Source: Clonostachys chloroleuca (taxonomy: Eukaryota > Ascomycota > Sordariomycetes > Hypocreales > Bionectriaceae). Taken from it: DNA of 64,000 nucleotides. The stretch spans positions 3,348,001 to 3,412,000 of the forward strand of contig JBANAY010000004.1 in NCBI GenBank assembly GCA_037952775.1, read 5' to 3'. The notes under the pieces were generated by a model. It had not been told where the DNA came from and searched no databases. It saw only the letters and a program-made list of their open reading frames with translations. Positions 44,153-56,782 of the stretch are shown here, piece after piece; within the stretch, counting starts at the first letter, position 1, and the number at the start of each line of letters is the position of its first letter. Made by a program: the position numbers and the translations under genes.

Positions 44153-45810
44153 ATGAAGAAGTCTTCACTCTCGGGCAACGAATCTCCTCGAGGGAATGAG
44201 GATGTCGAGGAAGTCGTTGGTGATAACCAAAATGTCGATGCGGTGTTCGGTCAAATCAGGGAAGGGGGACCTAATTACCGCAATGTAAGAGCAACCTCGT
44301 AGAACGGTGACTTGAATTCCAACGAGTCCTCGCAATGCTAACTCTCTTTTCAGGTAGGATGGTTGGGTACCTCAGTCCTTATGATGAAGACTCAGATCGG
44401 TCTCGGTGTTCTGTCTTTCCCTGTGGTTTTCGATACTCTCGGTATGATTCCGGGAGTTATTCTCATGCTTACCATCAGCGGCATGACGCTATGGTCGAAT
44501 TACATGGTCGGCGTCTTCAAGCTTAACCATCCTGACGTGTACGGTCTTGACGATGTCGGAGAGCGAATCTTTGGACGTATTGGTCGAGAAATATTTGGCG
44601 TAATCTTTGTTCTATGTGAGACTCTCGTTCAGTCAGCAATTAAAGGGTTTGAGGCTAACTAAAGATGCGATCAGTTCAAATCTTCACTGCCGGTTCCGCG
44701 GTTATTTCAGTCTCGATTGCACTCAATGCCCTCTCAATGCATGCCACATGCACTGCCGTTTTCGTTGCCGTTGCCGCTATTGCATCTTTCTGTCTGTCTA
44801 GCATCCGCACACTTGGCCGTATCAGTTGGTTGGCATGGGTTGGCGTGAGCTGCATAATTGTTGCAGGTACGATCTTCACTACCTTTTTCTTTGCTTCCGG
44901 AGAAGGACCTAATATCGGACTGTAGTTCTCACTGTGACCGTTGCTGTTGGCTTCCAGGACCGCCCCTCCGATGCGCCTAAAGGAGGTGTCTGGAAGTCAG
45001 ATTATGTTCTATTTGCCAATCCTAGCTTCACCGACGCTATCTCGGCTATCTCGACAATCATCTTCTCCTACGCAGGTACGGGGGCTTTCTTCCCCATTGT
45101 GTCCGAGATGCGAGACCCTGGCCAGTACAATAAGGCTCTCTATTTGTGCCATTCTGTCGTGACTATTATCTATGTCACAGTTGGAGTTGTTGTTTACTAC
45201 TATTGCGGATCTTATGTCGCTTCCCCAGCTCTAGGTTCTGCAGGGCCTCTCATTAAGAAGGTAGCTTACGGCATTGCTCTTCCTGGTCTGATGATGTCAG
45301 CGATCCTCCTCTCTCATGTAAGTATGACCAAAATTCTTTCCTGGTAGTTGATTGTAAGAAAGTACTTTGCTGACCAGCTTTGTACAGCTTGCTAGCAAGC
45401 ACATGTTCGTTCGAATCCTGCGAGGATCCCATCATATGACATCCAACACCTTGGTCCACTGGAGCACCTGGTTAGGTGCCACATTTTCTACCGCTCTCGT
45501 GGCATATCTTCTCGCTAGTGGTATTCCCATCTTTGGAGGCCTCGTCTCTTTGGCTGGTGCACTGCTTGGAACATTCATGTCATTTCAGCCTATGGGTTGC
45601 ATGTGGCTGTATGACAATTGGTCCAAGGGGAGGGAGAATCCAAGTCTCAAATGGCGTCTCATGGTTTGCTGGAGTGCCTTCATGGTTGTAATCGGTTCAT
45701 TCCTCATGATTGCAGGAACGTACGGGTCTATTGTGGGCATCATTGATTCTTTCAAGGCATCTGGTGCTTCCAAGGCATGGTCATGTGCTGACAACTCAAA
45801 TTCAGTTTGA
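44153..45810 (+). CDS. AAAP-family amino acid transporter
   Basis: Membrane transporter of 466 aa of the amino acid/auxin permease family (Aa_trans), close in style to the neutral and aromatic amino acid system N (Mtr) of Neurospora. Model join(44153..44284,44354..44615,44675..44866,44926..45317,45388..45810). After a hydrophilic N-terminus of about 44 residues, the first helix reads VLMMKTQIGLGVLSFP, the conserved TM1 of this group. About eleven membrane segments follow. Typical blocks are IIFSYAGTGAFFPIVSEMRDP and VVYYYCGSYVASPALGSAG. Each intron is 57-70 bp with GTAAG/GTGAG/GTACG donors, and each splice is needed to avoid stops. It probably works at the plasma membrane or the vacuole; no targeting motif decides. 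Confidence 0.92.
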
Positions 45811-46190
45811 TTTGTTAGATCGGCGCATATATAGAAGGATATGAAGAACATGTAAGAATTTAAACGTCATGGAGAGAATAGACTTAGATACAGCTCTACA
45901 TCATGCAACGATTGTGCAATATATTGTTTAGCCTAAAAATACCCTAAATTGATATATGATGCTTTACCTCTCTTGCACTATTCGTATTGCCCGCACTACT
46001 AACATTCCATTTCCTCTAGAACTCACTACCTCTTGTTTCGTCGCAAGTTTTCTTGCGATGCCATTTTGCACGTTCACCGGCTATGAACTTACAGACCAGT
46101 GACAATATCTATCCCAGTAGTGGCGTTCTCGAACGGAGTTTATTCTGTATATATAAGCTCTAGTAAATGAGGTTGGGGGTCGTTATCAAA

Positions 46191-46519
46191 TCGAGGTGAC
46201 ACCAGTAGTAGTAAGTGAGAGAGCTATGCAGCTGCTGAAAAAAAAAGGGGAAATTCCCAAACACCAAGAATTTAACAACCTAATACTATACCCAGTATCA
46301 TAACACATTAAACTTCAGCCTTTTTACCCGGCCGTACACAAGGTTCAACACCAATAAGAGCTGTACCCAGCCGTATATAAGGTTTAAATCCAAAGACTAT
46401 ACCCGGCGATAACTCTTTCATCGGCATAACTCCTTTCATAAACCTTAAGATGCTGCTTTTCATCTATTTAAAGACCGCCATCTCTGGCCTAGTCCTGGAT
46501 GAACCTCGAGGTGACACCA
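46191..46519. repeat. pair of 14 bp direct repeats enclosing the tandem array
   Basis: tcgaggtgacacca occurs at 46191-46204 and again at 46506-46519, 315 bp apart in the same orientation, with the 46289-46450 tandem units between them. They could be the terminal parts of a small decayed element or chance. No transposase is seen. Confidence 0.4.
46289..46450. repeat. degenerate 36-39 bp tandem repeat
   Basis: Units beginning TACCC(A/G)G start at 46289, 46325, 46364 and 46400. The second and third are clearly related over their full length (gccgtacacaaggttcaa versus gccgtatataaggtttaa). Most of their differences are C/T or G/A transitions, the pattern left by repeat-induced point mutation. Confidence 0.5.
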
Positions 46520-47967
46520 AAGCGTTCTAAGAAGGAGAATGGCGTCTGGTTCAATTTCATGAATATATAATCCTGTCTTAGTCCGGACAGAAGAACTACC
46601 ATTTGAACGCTCCTTCGTAGTCGTGCGGAAGCGAAATTCTGTACTATTTACTTCATTTCCGTATCTAAATACTATACCTTTATGTTATGACACCCTTCCA
46701 TGATGTGGTTCAATTTCAGCCAAGACTTTCTTTTTGACCCACAGAGTTCGGGAATGAAGCCGTTCATCCAGTCGCGAAAGCCGAGACTTAGAACTCAATA
46801 CTAGGACGGTGATCCCGAGTGGTCATTCAGTCAGCATACTCAACGATCCCGTGTACCTTGACGTAGCAGAAGTTTGCTATCATACAGAGAATCACAGGAC
46901 CGAGATTCTCAAATATAATATCTGATCCGCGTGAGCAAAGAACAATGTATGGGATGTTGATCAATGACCCACCGGCCGGCCGGAGTACGGAGTAAAATAC
47001 CGTCCTCGAGGCTAGACTAGCCTTTCAGTTTACCTTCCCCGCTCAAGGTCCACGACTGTACTTGGTATCTTTGAAAACAGAGTCTTCTGTTAGTGAGAGA
47101 AAACAGCTTTTAGAGCTCTCTTTTATCAGTATATTCTCGCTCTCCCCACATCTACACTAATTTAGAAGACTATGCGGCGGCCATATCAACGACCCCGTTA
47201 CGGTCTTGCCGCCTTCAATATCAACGACTTCGAGATCAATCTGGATCTCCCTACACTGCCAGCAAATCCATCTAACATCCAAAATCAGTGAATCTAATTC
47301 AAAGAAACATAGTGCTAAATGGTGCTCAGCGTGAATCAAAATTGGTAATGCCACGCTCTTCTGGATATACACAACATACAAACCACTTTGCACCATACTG
47401 TTAAATGCCCCTCAAAGGCTGTAGGAACGGGCGGTTTTCGGGGATCAGTCTCAAGGCTGGGACGTCTTATCGACCGGTGACACTAGATCGAGTCTCGGCA
47501 TCTCCATGATCTAGAGGGCATCCCGAATTCCCGACTACAGGGGTCGGCAAGTGGAGTATACCTTCAAGTGAGATAGACCCAATGGTTATCTATGTTCGTA
47601 CTGCACTAACTCCATTGGAATGCCATGCTACTCTCCTTCGCTCGGGGCCCCATCCGAGGATATGTATAATGTCAATCACGGAGAGGATTGACGAATGCAT
47701 CTGTAGCCGAGTTTAGGTGTTTCTGATAAGGGCATAGGAGTCTCATCCACATGGTCCAGAAAATCTCTCAGATGTCTTTCAATGAACACTTATCACTTTC
47801 CGCTCTTCCTATATATTGAATTTAAATTCAAGGTGGCAACTGGGCCGGCTCATTCTCCGTAGGGCCGTGATCCGTGAAGCCGTGATCCAAAATAAAGGGA
47901 CACAAAGCACCCCATTGCATAATTTGCTAGGATATCGGTTCTACATTTTACGTATTGCAAATTCGTC

Positions 47968-48798
47968 ATGTCCGGAGTTTCCGGTAGCAGTTCCAGAGAA
48001 AAGAATCCACATTCAAATTCCGGGGTTGAGGAATCTCCATCTCCAGGTTCAGCCTCAACAATGGGGCGGAGAAAACGCCAATACGTCCCCAAAGTAAAAG
48101 GTAAAGCAGGACACAAAACCTATTTACATCTGTTTCATATTCTGATAAATTCATACAGGTTGTTACGAGTGTTCAAAGCGCCGAATAAACTGTGACAGGA
48201 CAGAGCCGGACTGCCAAAAGTGCGTCTCGAAAGGCTTAAGCTGCAGCGGTCTTGGCCAAGGCTACACATTTGTAGATGGATTTTCCTCCGGGCGCTCGGT
48301 AACAAGAAAGAGCAGAGAGAGGTCTAGCGGCAGTCCTACCAATAACAACAATCCCCCCTTCTCACAACTATCTTCAAGTCATTTTGACATAGGAGATGAT
48401 TTCAGTGTGGCCGACTTTTCAGAATACGATGGTCAATGGGACTTATCCAGCCTCCCTCAGGATCCATCCCAGCTTTGTCCCACCGCATTTCCAGATTTCT
48501 CTATACCTGCATCCGGCTCGGACTATTACGATCCCTCAACTCAAAGCTTCAGCAATTTGACGTCAACAAATCAATTTGACAACGCAGGACATAGACAGAC
48601 GACAGAAGTGAATTATACGAATGCACCGGTAGAATATTATGAGGAAACTTTGAGCGTGGAGGACAATGAAGAGCACGATTCCTTTGGCTGTAGGTCGCAA
48701 TATTTATGGGATAATGTATTATTAGTGACAACTTGTACTTAGACTTGCATGCCGCAGACCCGAACTATACAAATTACCACTTCGATAATCCTGGCTGA
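47968..48798 (+). CDS. short Zn2Cys6 DNA-binding protein
   Basis: Predicted nuclear protein of only 239 aa, model join(47968..48100,48159..48689,48743..48798). The intron at 48101 (GTAAAG..CATACAG) falls just before the zinc cluster CYECSKRRINC...CQKCVSKGLSC, which is complete (C-x2-C-x6-C-x6-C-x2-C-x6-C). A basic patch GRRKRQY precedes it and an Arg/Ser-rich stretch follows. The rest is low-complexity, rich in Ser, Asn, Asp and Tyr, and acidic (VEDNEEHDS), which could be an activation domain. The Fungal_trans regulatory region present in most family members is absent. The third exon adds YLHAADPNYTNYHF before the stop. The target is unknown. Confidence 0.78.
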
Positions 48799-49466
48799 AA
48801 TATATGTTTGCCCAGGAAAGACTTGGGATAACACCCGACCTGGTCAGTGACGAGAAATGAAGAAATTATTTGATATTATCACAACTGTGTTTCAACCAAC
48901 AACACGAGAAAGATTTCCCTCAGTTCATCTTATTATAAAGAAAGAGCTCAAAATAAAATAAAAGAGGCGTTGCTAGTGTCTTCCCGAGGCAAAATTGTAT
49001 ATGAAATAATTCATGGGATGTCAGACATACCCGGTTAGCAATGGGTTTGTTTAGATGCTCATGATTGAATTGGGATTCGTTTCGGCACGGGCTATTCCAT
49101 TCTCCGTAAACTATAACTGATCCATAATAAGTTATTTAGTTCCCTTTCAATTTGAAGGCTTTTGGCCGAACATCCCTAATACGGGTTGTATTTCATACAG
49201 CATCGTTATTGAAGCTAAGCGGGCAATATAAATCTTTGTTGCTGTTAAGACTAGGATGTTTATTTCTCTTCGAAATTTGAGCTCCATCATTGGCTTCAAT
49301 ACTCAGAATCGACTTCTTAATCAGAAAATCGCGCCCTTCTCACCCCCAAAAATTAAGGTCCGAGCCCAAAGCCTTGACCTCTAGCAAGGTACATGAGGTC
49401 TGTGTCCTAAAGACACATAGCTTATCATAGACTTCAATCACTCGACTTCCATCCAATACTATTCTA
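48799..49466. other. convergent intergenic region, AT-rich
   Basis: It contains the 3' flanks of the short Zn2Cys6 gene and the kelch gene. No gene is seen. Confidence 0.45.
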
Positions 49467-51468
49467 CTATGGGTGCTCTTCTCCGCGTTTGTGAGGGGTA
49501 TCAGTTTGTCCATCTTCGTTGTCAGCTCGAGGATCTGCCGATAGCTCGACATGATCGTCTTGGCCAGGAAGCTCTGGAATCGTGGTGGGATTCCCAAACT
49601 CGTCTGGTTTAACTTCACCAGGTACCCCAAAGTTGGACATTGGGAACGTTGTATGGTAAACCGAATGGCTGCGAGAGTGCTGCTCCAGTTGGGGAGAATA
49701 GTATGTTGTACCTGCACTCCAGGGTCCCAAGGAGGATTGGTATGTGGTGCCTTGGCTCTGGTCCGCAACAGACATATGTCCCTGGGGCGAGGATAAAACA
49801 GTAGCAATTTCACGGCTCCTTCGTCGTCGGCGAACAAATATCCATACCCCTATAGCGACCAGCGACACAAAAACAGCGGAGCCGATCGCAATGCCCACAA
49901 TTGGGCCTGTGCCTAGCTTATTGCCACCTGGGTTAACGTCTCTCGTAGGCTCCCTCGTCGAAGTATCCGCGACACGAGTCATCAATGTTTCCAAGTCCGA
50001 ATAAGACCATCCATTAGCTGGTTTCTTATTTGTGGCCCCTCCAGAAGATTCCCCTCCGATAACTGAGAGCACCTCAGGGGGAACCTGGTACTTTTTTTTA
50101 CTCGGGATGTACCTCAGCCAAAAGGCCTGTTCTTCATTGTTCTTCCCCAAGTCGAGGTTGTGGATGCCTGGAGATGATTTCAAGTTAGAAAAGTCTCTAA
50201 TTTCGTAGGATCTGACGCTGGGATACGGATGACTTGCCCCACGCTAATTCGCAGTCATCATGCTCCGGAAAGAAACCCCCATGTACAATCATCTGGGCAG
50301 TATTGACAACGTTGCAGGACATGCTGTGGTGTGGATTTGACCCTGGGTCTTTGGAATCTTTCGGGAACAGCTTCACCCAGGTGAATGTAGGAATGCTGAG
50401 CACATAAACATCGTCGAAGCCGAGGGCACCATCCTTTTCCCCCATGCCGCCATACAAATATCTTTACCGAGGTCAGCGGCTGTAAAATCGAAGATGATTT
50501 TCTCAGGTGGAAAGATCCTTACATGTTATATGACGACTGATCTTCCGCCCAAGTCACGCCGGCACAAAACTTACGACGAATCTGAGGTATCGTGCCTGTT
50601 GCTTTCTGTTTGTATCTCCTGCCACTTGTCACGTCGTAAAGCAGAATCTCCTCCATTGGCTGCCCTTCCCATTTTCCATCTTGCTTGTGGCGTATGCCCC
50701 CGAAGTATACCAAAAATCCTCCATCTCCGGCGGGTATATATACCATCACGCCCTCCGCTCGGCGGGAATCATCGAGCCCAGTTGTATTAGACCATGAATT
50801 TTTATCCATATCATAGATCAATAGGTTTGATGTCGCTACCTGAGAACCCTCCCAGTCCGGTGCTGTTTTACTGTTTATGTATCCTCCGTAATAATACGCC
50901 TGGCCACGATTAGGCACAGATACTCCAGCACCATAGCTCAGGCTCATAATATTATCGGAACTCGGGTATCCAAAGCTATCCCAATGGTCATTTAACACGT
51001 CGTAAGAGTATAATCGGAAGTCTTCGGGCTTTCCTTCGTTTTGCTCCCCGCCGAAGAGATAGATCCGCTTATTGACAGTATCGGGCCAAAACACTCCACC
51101 ATTGACATTTGGGATTGACGCGTTCTTCGACAGACCGGTATGCGGTGGTGGCATGCCCTCGGAGGCTACGGTGGAAAGATCATGGTATATGAAGAATGTA
51201 TCTTTAGTGCGTGTTTTTGAATTAGTATTAGCCCTATGACATATCCAGGGCTTTCAAAAATCAACGTACTGCTCACGTTCTGATGGCTACTATCCCCCGA
51301 AAACGTCATAAACCCGCCATCAATATACAGTTTGTCGTCGATGACGGCTGTCTGGTGACCCCATCGGCGGCAAAAGTTCTGCACTGGATCTCTTTGTTGA
51401 AGGGAGCTGCCGACGAGTAGTAGCAGACACGCGACTACTGCTCGAAGCCGCGCCGCGGCCTGCGACAT
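49467..51468 (-). CDS. secreted/transmembrane kelch-repeat protein
   Basis: Type I membrane protein of 607 aa, model complement(join(49467..50167,50217..50461,50523..51201,51270..51468)). The signal peptide is MSQAAARLRAVVACLLLLVG. The extracellular part forms a kelch beta-propeller: blade motifs include WGHQTAVIDDKLYIDGG, RIYLFGGEQ, GQAYYYGGY, FLVYFGGI, IYLYGGMGE and AQMIVHGGF. N-glycosylation sequons are visible (NVS, NAS, NTT). A single membrane helix (GPIVGIAIGSAVFVSLVAIG) is followed by RRRRRSR as stop-transfer, then a Ser/Gln/Tyr-rich cytoplasmic tail. The third intron donor (GTCAGA) is not ideal and was chosen by phase. Such proteins occur in many ascomycetes as cell-surface proteins, and a role in wall or polarity sensing is only a guess. 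Confidence 0.86.
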
Positions 51469-53682
51469 TTCGGGGTTTGGTGCTTGGCTAGAGATCAGCT
51501 TTAACTTCCCTATACAGATTTGAATCACCGCCAGCTAATGAGCCCAGCGTTGACTCGGCATGTCGCTAGGTGCGACAGGACATATGCAATACAAACCCCT
51601 CTCCAGTCAAGGTGTGATGACGAGAGCGCAAAACTCAAGCGTGGGAGGAGGGAAGAGCAAGAGGGCACCTAAGCCTTTCAATCAATTTATATACCTGGAA
51701 CAGGGGCGGGAAAGCGGTAATAATCTGCAAAGTTTCGTTGGCATGAAAACACCGGATGTAAGCCCGATGAGATACACGAGACTGGCGTAGCGGAAATGCA
51801 AACCTGGCCAGGTCTAGATTGGAAGACTTAGTGGATGAGAGTGAGTAAGCATAAGCTCTGGTGAATAGAGCCCAGCCAATGGCGGAAAGCATGAGAGGAA
51901 GACAAAAGACCATTGCATGCATTCGGATGCTGTGTGGCTGTATCATGGCAGGGTACAACAGGCGATCTTACGGAGCCGGCACCAAAGTCTCTGAAAGTAC
52001 GTCAGTACAGCAGTGATTCTCGTGAAACTGCTCAATTGAGTATCCCCTTCAATGTAGATCCTTCGTATCGGTGCAATGATAGGCATTTTCCCCCTACCCG
52101 CTCGGAATCTTTCGAACATAAGTCTCCTCATGGTATATTCGCTCCGTCCCTTTCTGATACCTTAATGTAGATTTGCCTCAGTGTATTACTGGGCCAGCTC
52201 CCACGGCCTTGAACTTTAAGGAGGCCTAAAAGGTTGCGGCATGAGCCCAAGAAGCAGATTCAGGCGGCATTGTCCAACAATGTACTCGTACAATGCAGTA
52301 GTTTGCCATGTAATCAGTTCATATCCGCGGGAATACTTCGATTTGTGGCATCGTAAGCAAGGACGTGTCACGCTGTTGGGGACACCAAGTCTTGTGGCAT
52401 GAACCTGAGGTCGTATTCGCTCACACACCGACCCCTGTATGTCTGAAGCTTACACAAAGATTCACCAATGATAACCGCAAATCCTTTCCGTTCTCCATGC
52501 ACCTCATGCATGTGGCGGTATACTGGCGGCCGTCTCCCGATCACTCCTCGAAATGTGAGACCCAAACATCCAAGGAGAGCCAGAGTAAGTTGATTGACTA
52601 CCTAGCCTGCCTTTTCATGCGGTGCGCCACATATGATCTCTCCGGTGGACATAGCTAACCCTGCTCAACTCGAGATTAATTGCTTTGAATATGAAATAAA
52701 GCCCTATACTAAAGTCTGCCTTTATTATTCCGAAGCTCTAGTCGCAATTTGTATTCCAAGTTTGGTTTGGTAGCACGCAGAAGCTATAGCGTAACGAGGC
52801 TACATGGGATACCAAACCTTCATTTCTCGTGAGGACGTTCATTGGCCATCTCTAGAAGATAATTCTTGTTTGGGCAGCAGTATTTAACTGACATGCTCGA
52901 TTGCAAGTGGAATCAGCAGCCGTAATTTCATGTATCACATATGTCTTTCCACGAAAAGGTTCTTCTAGTGCCCGTCACAACCACGCAAAAACCTTCTTCC
53001 TCCCACTAATGAACGGCACCGCAACAAGGAGAAACTCATTTTTGGCTGCAAGTGATTTTTTTTTTCCTTGAAAATTTCTCGTCGAGATTCTGACAATCAA
53101 AAATGACAAAACGATCGTTTGTGTCTGAAGTCCAATGGGTGTGCAGCAAACTGATCTGATGAGATAGCAAATTGAGACCAAGGTCAAAGCAAGCTACAGG
53201 AAGGCATCGCCTTGCTCTACCCTGAGATATTCCGGCTATTATTAAGCCCTTTATTATAAACTCATTTTCACTAATATGATTCTCGCAGGTGGGAGTCTGG
53301 TGCTAAGAGGATTCATTGATTTTCTACTATATGCTCATAATGAGTTTAGGGAGCTTTTTTTCAATTTCGATGGCAGAACCTGGTTCATTTTGTCCATAGT
53401 TTTCTTCGATGGGATTCAAACAATTTCATTTTATCTATGGTTCGACCATTTTGACTCAGGGCTGGAAGCTACCGGTTGAAAAGGTAATAGAATGCCGCTC
53501 AGCAGTCCAAGTTTAGAAAAGCAAAATAACGAAAGCCTGTCATTTGGAAGAATACATAAAATGCTCCAGATGTTGGTGAAATATTGATCATAAGTAATAG
53601 TCTTAGCCGATGTTTGTTTACATCTTGATCACTTATTTCAATTGCTCATGTCTGTTGAAGGAACTTCGCATTTTCTATACAT
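51469..53682. other. 2.2 kb intergenic region
   Basis: It lies upstream of the kelch gene. The minus-strand frame 51635-51958 has a hydrophobic start but no recognised domain. The right part (52.7-53.6 kb) is AT-rich without genes. Confidence 0.4.
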
Positions 53683-54291
53683 CTATAGGCCAAACAAGAG
53701 ACAACCAACAGCAGTAATACCTATTGCTACACCCGCTCTACTGTTGTATCGGGATGCTCCATCATTTGTATTGTCACCGTTAGCAGTCGTAGAAGCTGCG
53801 GGCTGGTCCGAGGTTTTTGATACTTTAGCCCAGTCAATGACCACTTCACCGGTAGGTGAAGCCAGTGATGACCTAATGATCGCATTGGTCACGGTGGCAG
53901 TATACTGGCCCCCGGTAGATATTTCAACAAGTGCCTCAGTAATGTTCCCGGTGCAAATGTTGCGATATGTTGTGGTGAATGGCTCGTCGCAGCTTGTAGC
54001 AGAAGATAAGGACTAAAGCTTGCTTTCAAGGCGATTGAAATATTGCGCCACTGAAGAATGATAATCGGCGTATGCAGTGACTTTTGATCTTTCAGAGAAC
54101 TGGACGCTACAGGCACTGATGGACTCAAGGCCTGGTGCAGGTGTTGGGAATGTGAGCTCGCTTGAAACATGATCTTTACACGAGTCCTGGCCCTGGACAA
54201 GCGTAGCCGTTTCTGCTGCAGGATGAACTGCTCCCGCAATGGTCTGCCTGATAGCGAAGGCCAAGGCCCAGAACGGCATGATGGAACGCAT
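53683..54291 (-). pseudogene. GPI-anchored cell-surface protein gene interrupted by in-frame TAG
   Basis: A single reading frame of 203 codons from the ATG at 54291 to the stop at 53683 codes a small secreted protein, but it has a TAG at 54013-54015. Signal peptide: MRSIMPFWALAFAIRQTIAG. Before the stop there is a PTPAPGLESI segment; after it, Cys-containing TSCDEPFTTTYRNIC with sequon NIT. The Ser/Thr/Asn-rich stalk ends in NDGASRYNS and a hydrophobic tail GVAIGITAVGCLLFGL, typical of GPI attachment. Both sides are in the same frame and together match the usual plan of such proteins, so the TAG may be a nonsense mutation. An intron could remove it (GTCACT near 54083 to CTTTAG, about 69 bp, phase 0), but that donor is poor and no branch site is evident. 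The function is unknown. Confidence 0.6.
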
Positions 54292-56782
54292 TTTATAAAG
54301 ATGTCCGACTCCCGACTGAGAAAATGACTTGGGAAGGTATGCAGGCTTGAAATTCAAGGCCTAAGTTCTAGCAGCCGGTAGAAGAGTTTTTAAGTTTAAT
54401 CTTCTGTGATCTCTGGACGGCAGGATTGAAGATGATAACAGCGTTCATGCTTGATGCTAGCGCTAATGGCAATCTAAATATGGCATGGAAAGGTGGCTGG
54501 TTTTCCACACGGCCACTTCTAAAACCAACGCCAAGCCCGACTTAAGAGCAGCTTGTTTGAAGCTACTCGCTAGTGGGTCTTGATCGTCACCACATGCCCC
54601 TTGAAATAGCACAGCTGGTGAGATTTAAGAGGGTGACTTTGATCACGGCTGTGTCCAACCAAGGCAGCTAACTTCCCCGCTCAGCCTTGCTTTTTGCTGG
54701 CTGACATGCTACTCTGCTGTGTGAGGCGCAGACGATGGTGGCTGGGGAGTTAGTTGCTCTAAAGGGGCAAAAACCATGATAGGATCGAATGATGTCACGA
54801 ATAGCTTTTCCAAATCCTAAAACATAGTGACTAAATCCAGTTGCTTGTGTACAATTGTTCGGTTGAGTAGAACAAGTTCGTAAAAAGCCGCCAGGAAGAA
54901 ATGTGGCAAACCTTTACCTAGACGTTAATCGGGCGGCCTCTCATCTAATCCTCAGTTTACAAGAGCTAGTCACTCCTCACACATAATAAAGTCAAGAGGA
55001 GGAGTTATCTCGACATAATGATTTGGCCATTTAGTACGCTAAAACGTACCCGTGATGTATTGGCATTATCACAGGTAGGAGGGTAAGGGAAGACCAACTT
55101 CCTGAATATCGGGATATTTCTACAACTACCGCAACCGAGTTTGGTAGGAAACTTAAAAAGAGTTTCTTTTTCGGTGGCTTGCAATTTAAATAATCCCTCG
55201 CATCGATATAGAGAGAATATTGTGTTTTTGTTCCAACGATGCAACCCTTATAACGTGAGTCGTGGGAGCTGCAACTCACCACCAGTTAAGTGGGTGACAT
55301 TAAATTTGAGACACTCAAGCATTTAAATGCTTCCCTTTTTTTAGCCCACGATTGGTATTTCCAGATTATTTAGCCCTTATAGTGAGCATTTAAGAGGCAA
55401 AACACTAAAGATTATCAATGTTTATGGTTTCATAACACTACAGTAGTTTCGCCATTGTAGAAAGTGGTCGCCATTCAATCAATCGGATGCCTGATTTCTT
55501 CTGTCACCCACCTACTTACTAGTGGAGGTTTGACGTTCGGCGTTGGACCTTGACCAATTTTGGCCATCTCTCCTTCTAGAACGAAAACCGATTTATCAAT
55601 CTAAGGGTATGCGTAATCAATCTATTAGCGTTACTCATTAGTATTTGCTCCTTCGCAACTCCGAGCACGCGAAACTTCGTTCCGTTGGCTGCCCCAGCCG
55701 TTGGCATGTCACATCAGCAAGGCTAAAAAGCCAGGTGGGTTTTCTCACGAGAAAACCCACACATTTCTTCATCCCTGCCTAGTCATCGGAGTTCCGACGC
55801 TCCGGATGCTCCCACTCCAGTTCTTAAAAGAACTCTTTCATGAAAATAAAAAGGTTGGCATGTTGAACTTCCCGTCTGACCTAAATCTGATACGTGCGAA
55901 AGCTTGGACTCAACTAGTTCAGGCTAAATCCGTTCTAGTTCTCGAGCATTTGCTTTAAGAGCAACTCACACAACCGATACAAAATTAATTCTTGTAATAA
56001 GATCATGGCCTTGCTTGTAGAAAATGTTATTCTTTTGAATACTAAATCTCTCCATTTTGACTGTCCTGATTCCCAATTCTGCCGTAATTAGGCCTGGAGT
56101 GTCGTTGATAAAAGTAATCGTTGCTAATCGATCACTTCCGATGGCTTGCCCATCACCTACAGAACTTAGTCTAGACTTTGAATGGAATTTTCTAAATTGA
56201 GTGATATGCTAGCAAAGCGGCTAGCTGATTGATAACTTAAAGGAAAAACTTGACTTGGGGCCTCACCAAATCACTCAATTCGTATCTCCGAGCATGACCA
56301 CGCTAACGCCCTGTTCAAGACACACGCCATGAGTTGTGTTGCTCCCTACAACCACTCACTGTTACGAAGCAGAAATGGGCGTTCTTGTTTGAAAAGCAAA
56401 GGGGAAAAGGATGTCCAGTCGCGCTGATCTGTCAATTCCATGTTACGTACATTCACCTAAGTCATCCCGTTAACAATTGATAATTTCAGGTTCCGAAGTA
56501 GACCTCAAGCTTCCGAATCCTAGCGTCGTTCCCGAAACCCTTGACCACAGGTGACACAATTGCCAAAATAGCGCCGTCCCATTGAAATTATCCATCTTAT
56601 CAATCGAATTCGGCGGGTGGTTCGTTCCCCACGTGGATGAAAATTTTGGGTCTGGTTTTGAAGGAAGCATTTCGCGTATTAAAGGGGGAGCCACTACTAC
56701 ACTGTTTGACGACTCAGACTCATCGATTCTTTGTATTCCACTTCTTATTCCCTTTCCGCGCTTTGTCGGCACGAGACACGCA
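54292..56782. other. 2.5 kb AT-rich intergenic region
   Basis: It separates the divergent GPI-protein and MFSD1-like genes. I see no recognisable gene or element. Confidence 0.45.

Larger units (their letters stand above)
45811..47967. other. 2.2 kb intergenic region with degenerate repeats
   Basis: It separates the AAAP transporter and the short Zn2Cys6 gene. The middle (46.2-46.7 kb) is AT-rich and repetitive, described separately. No intact coding region is present. Confidence 0.5.

Noticed and set aside
51635..51958. Minus-strand frame of 107 codons beginning with a hydrophobic stretch that might be a signal or the end of a transporter.
   Set aside because: The remainder lacks any recognisable domain in this frame, and no adjoining exon completes a known protein.
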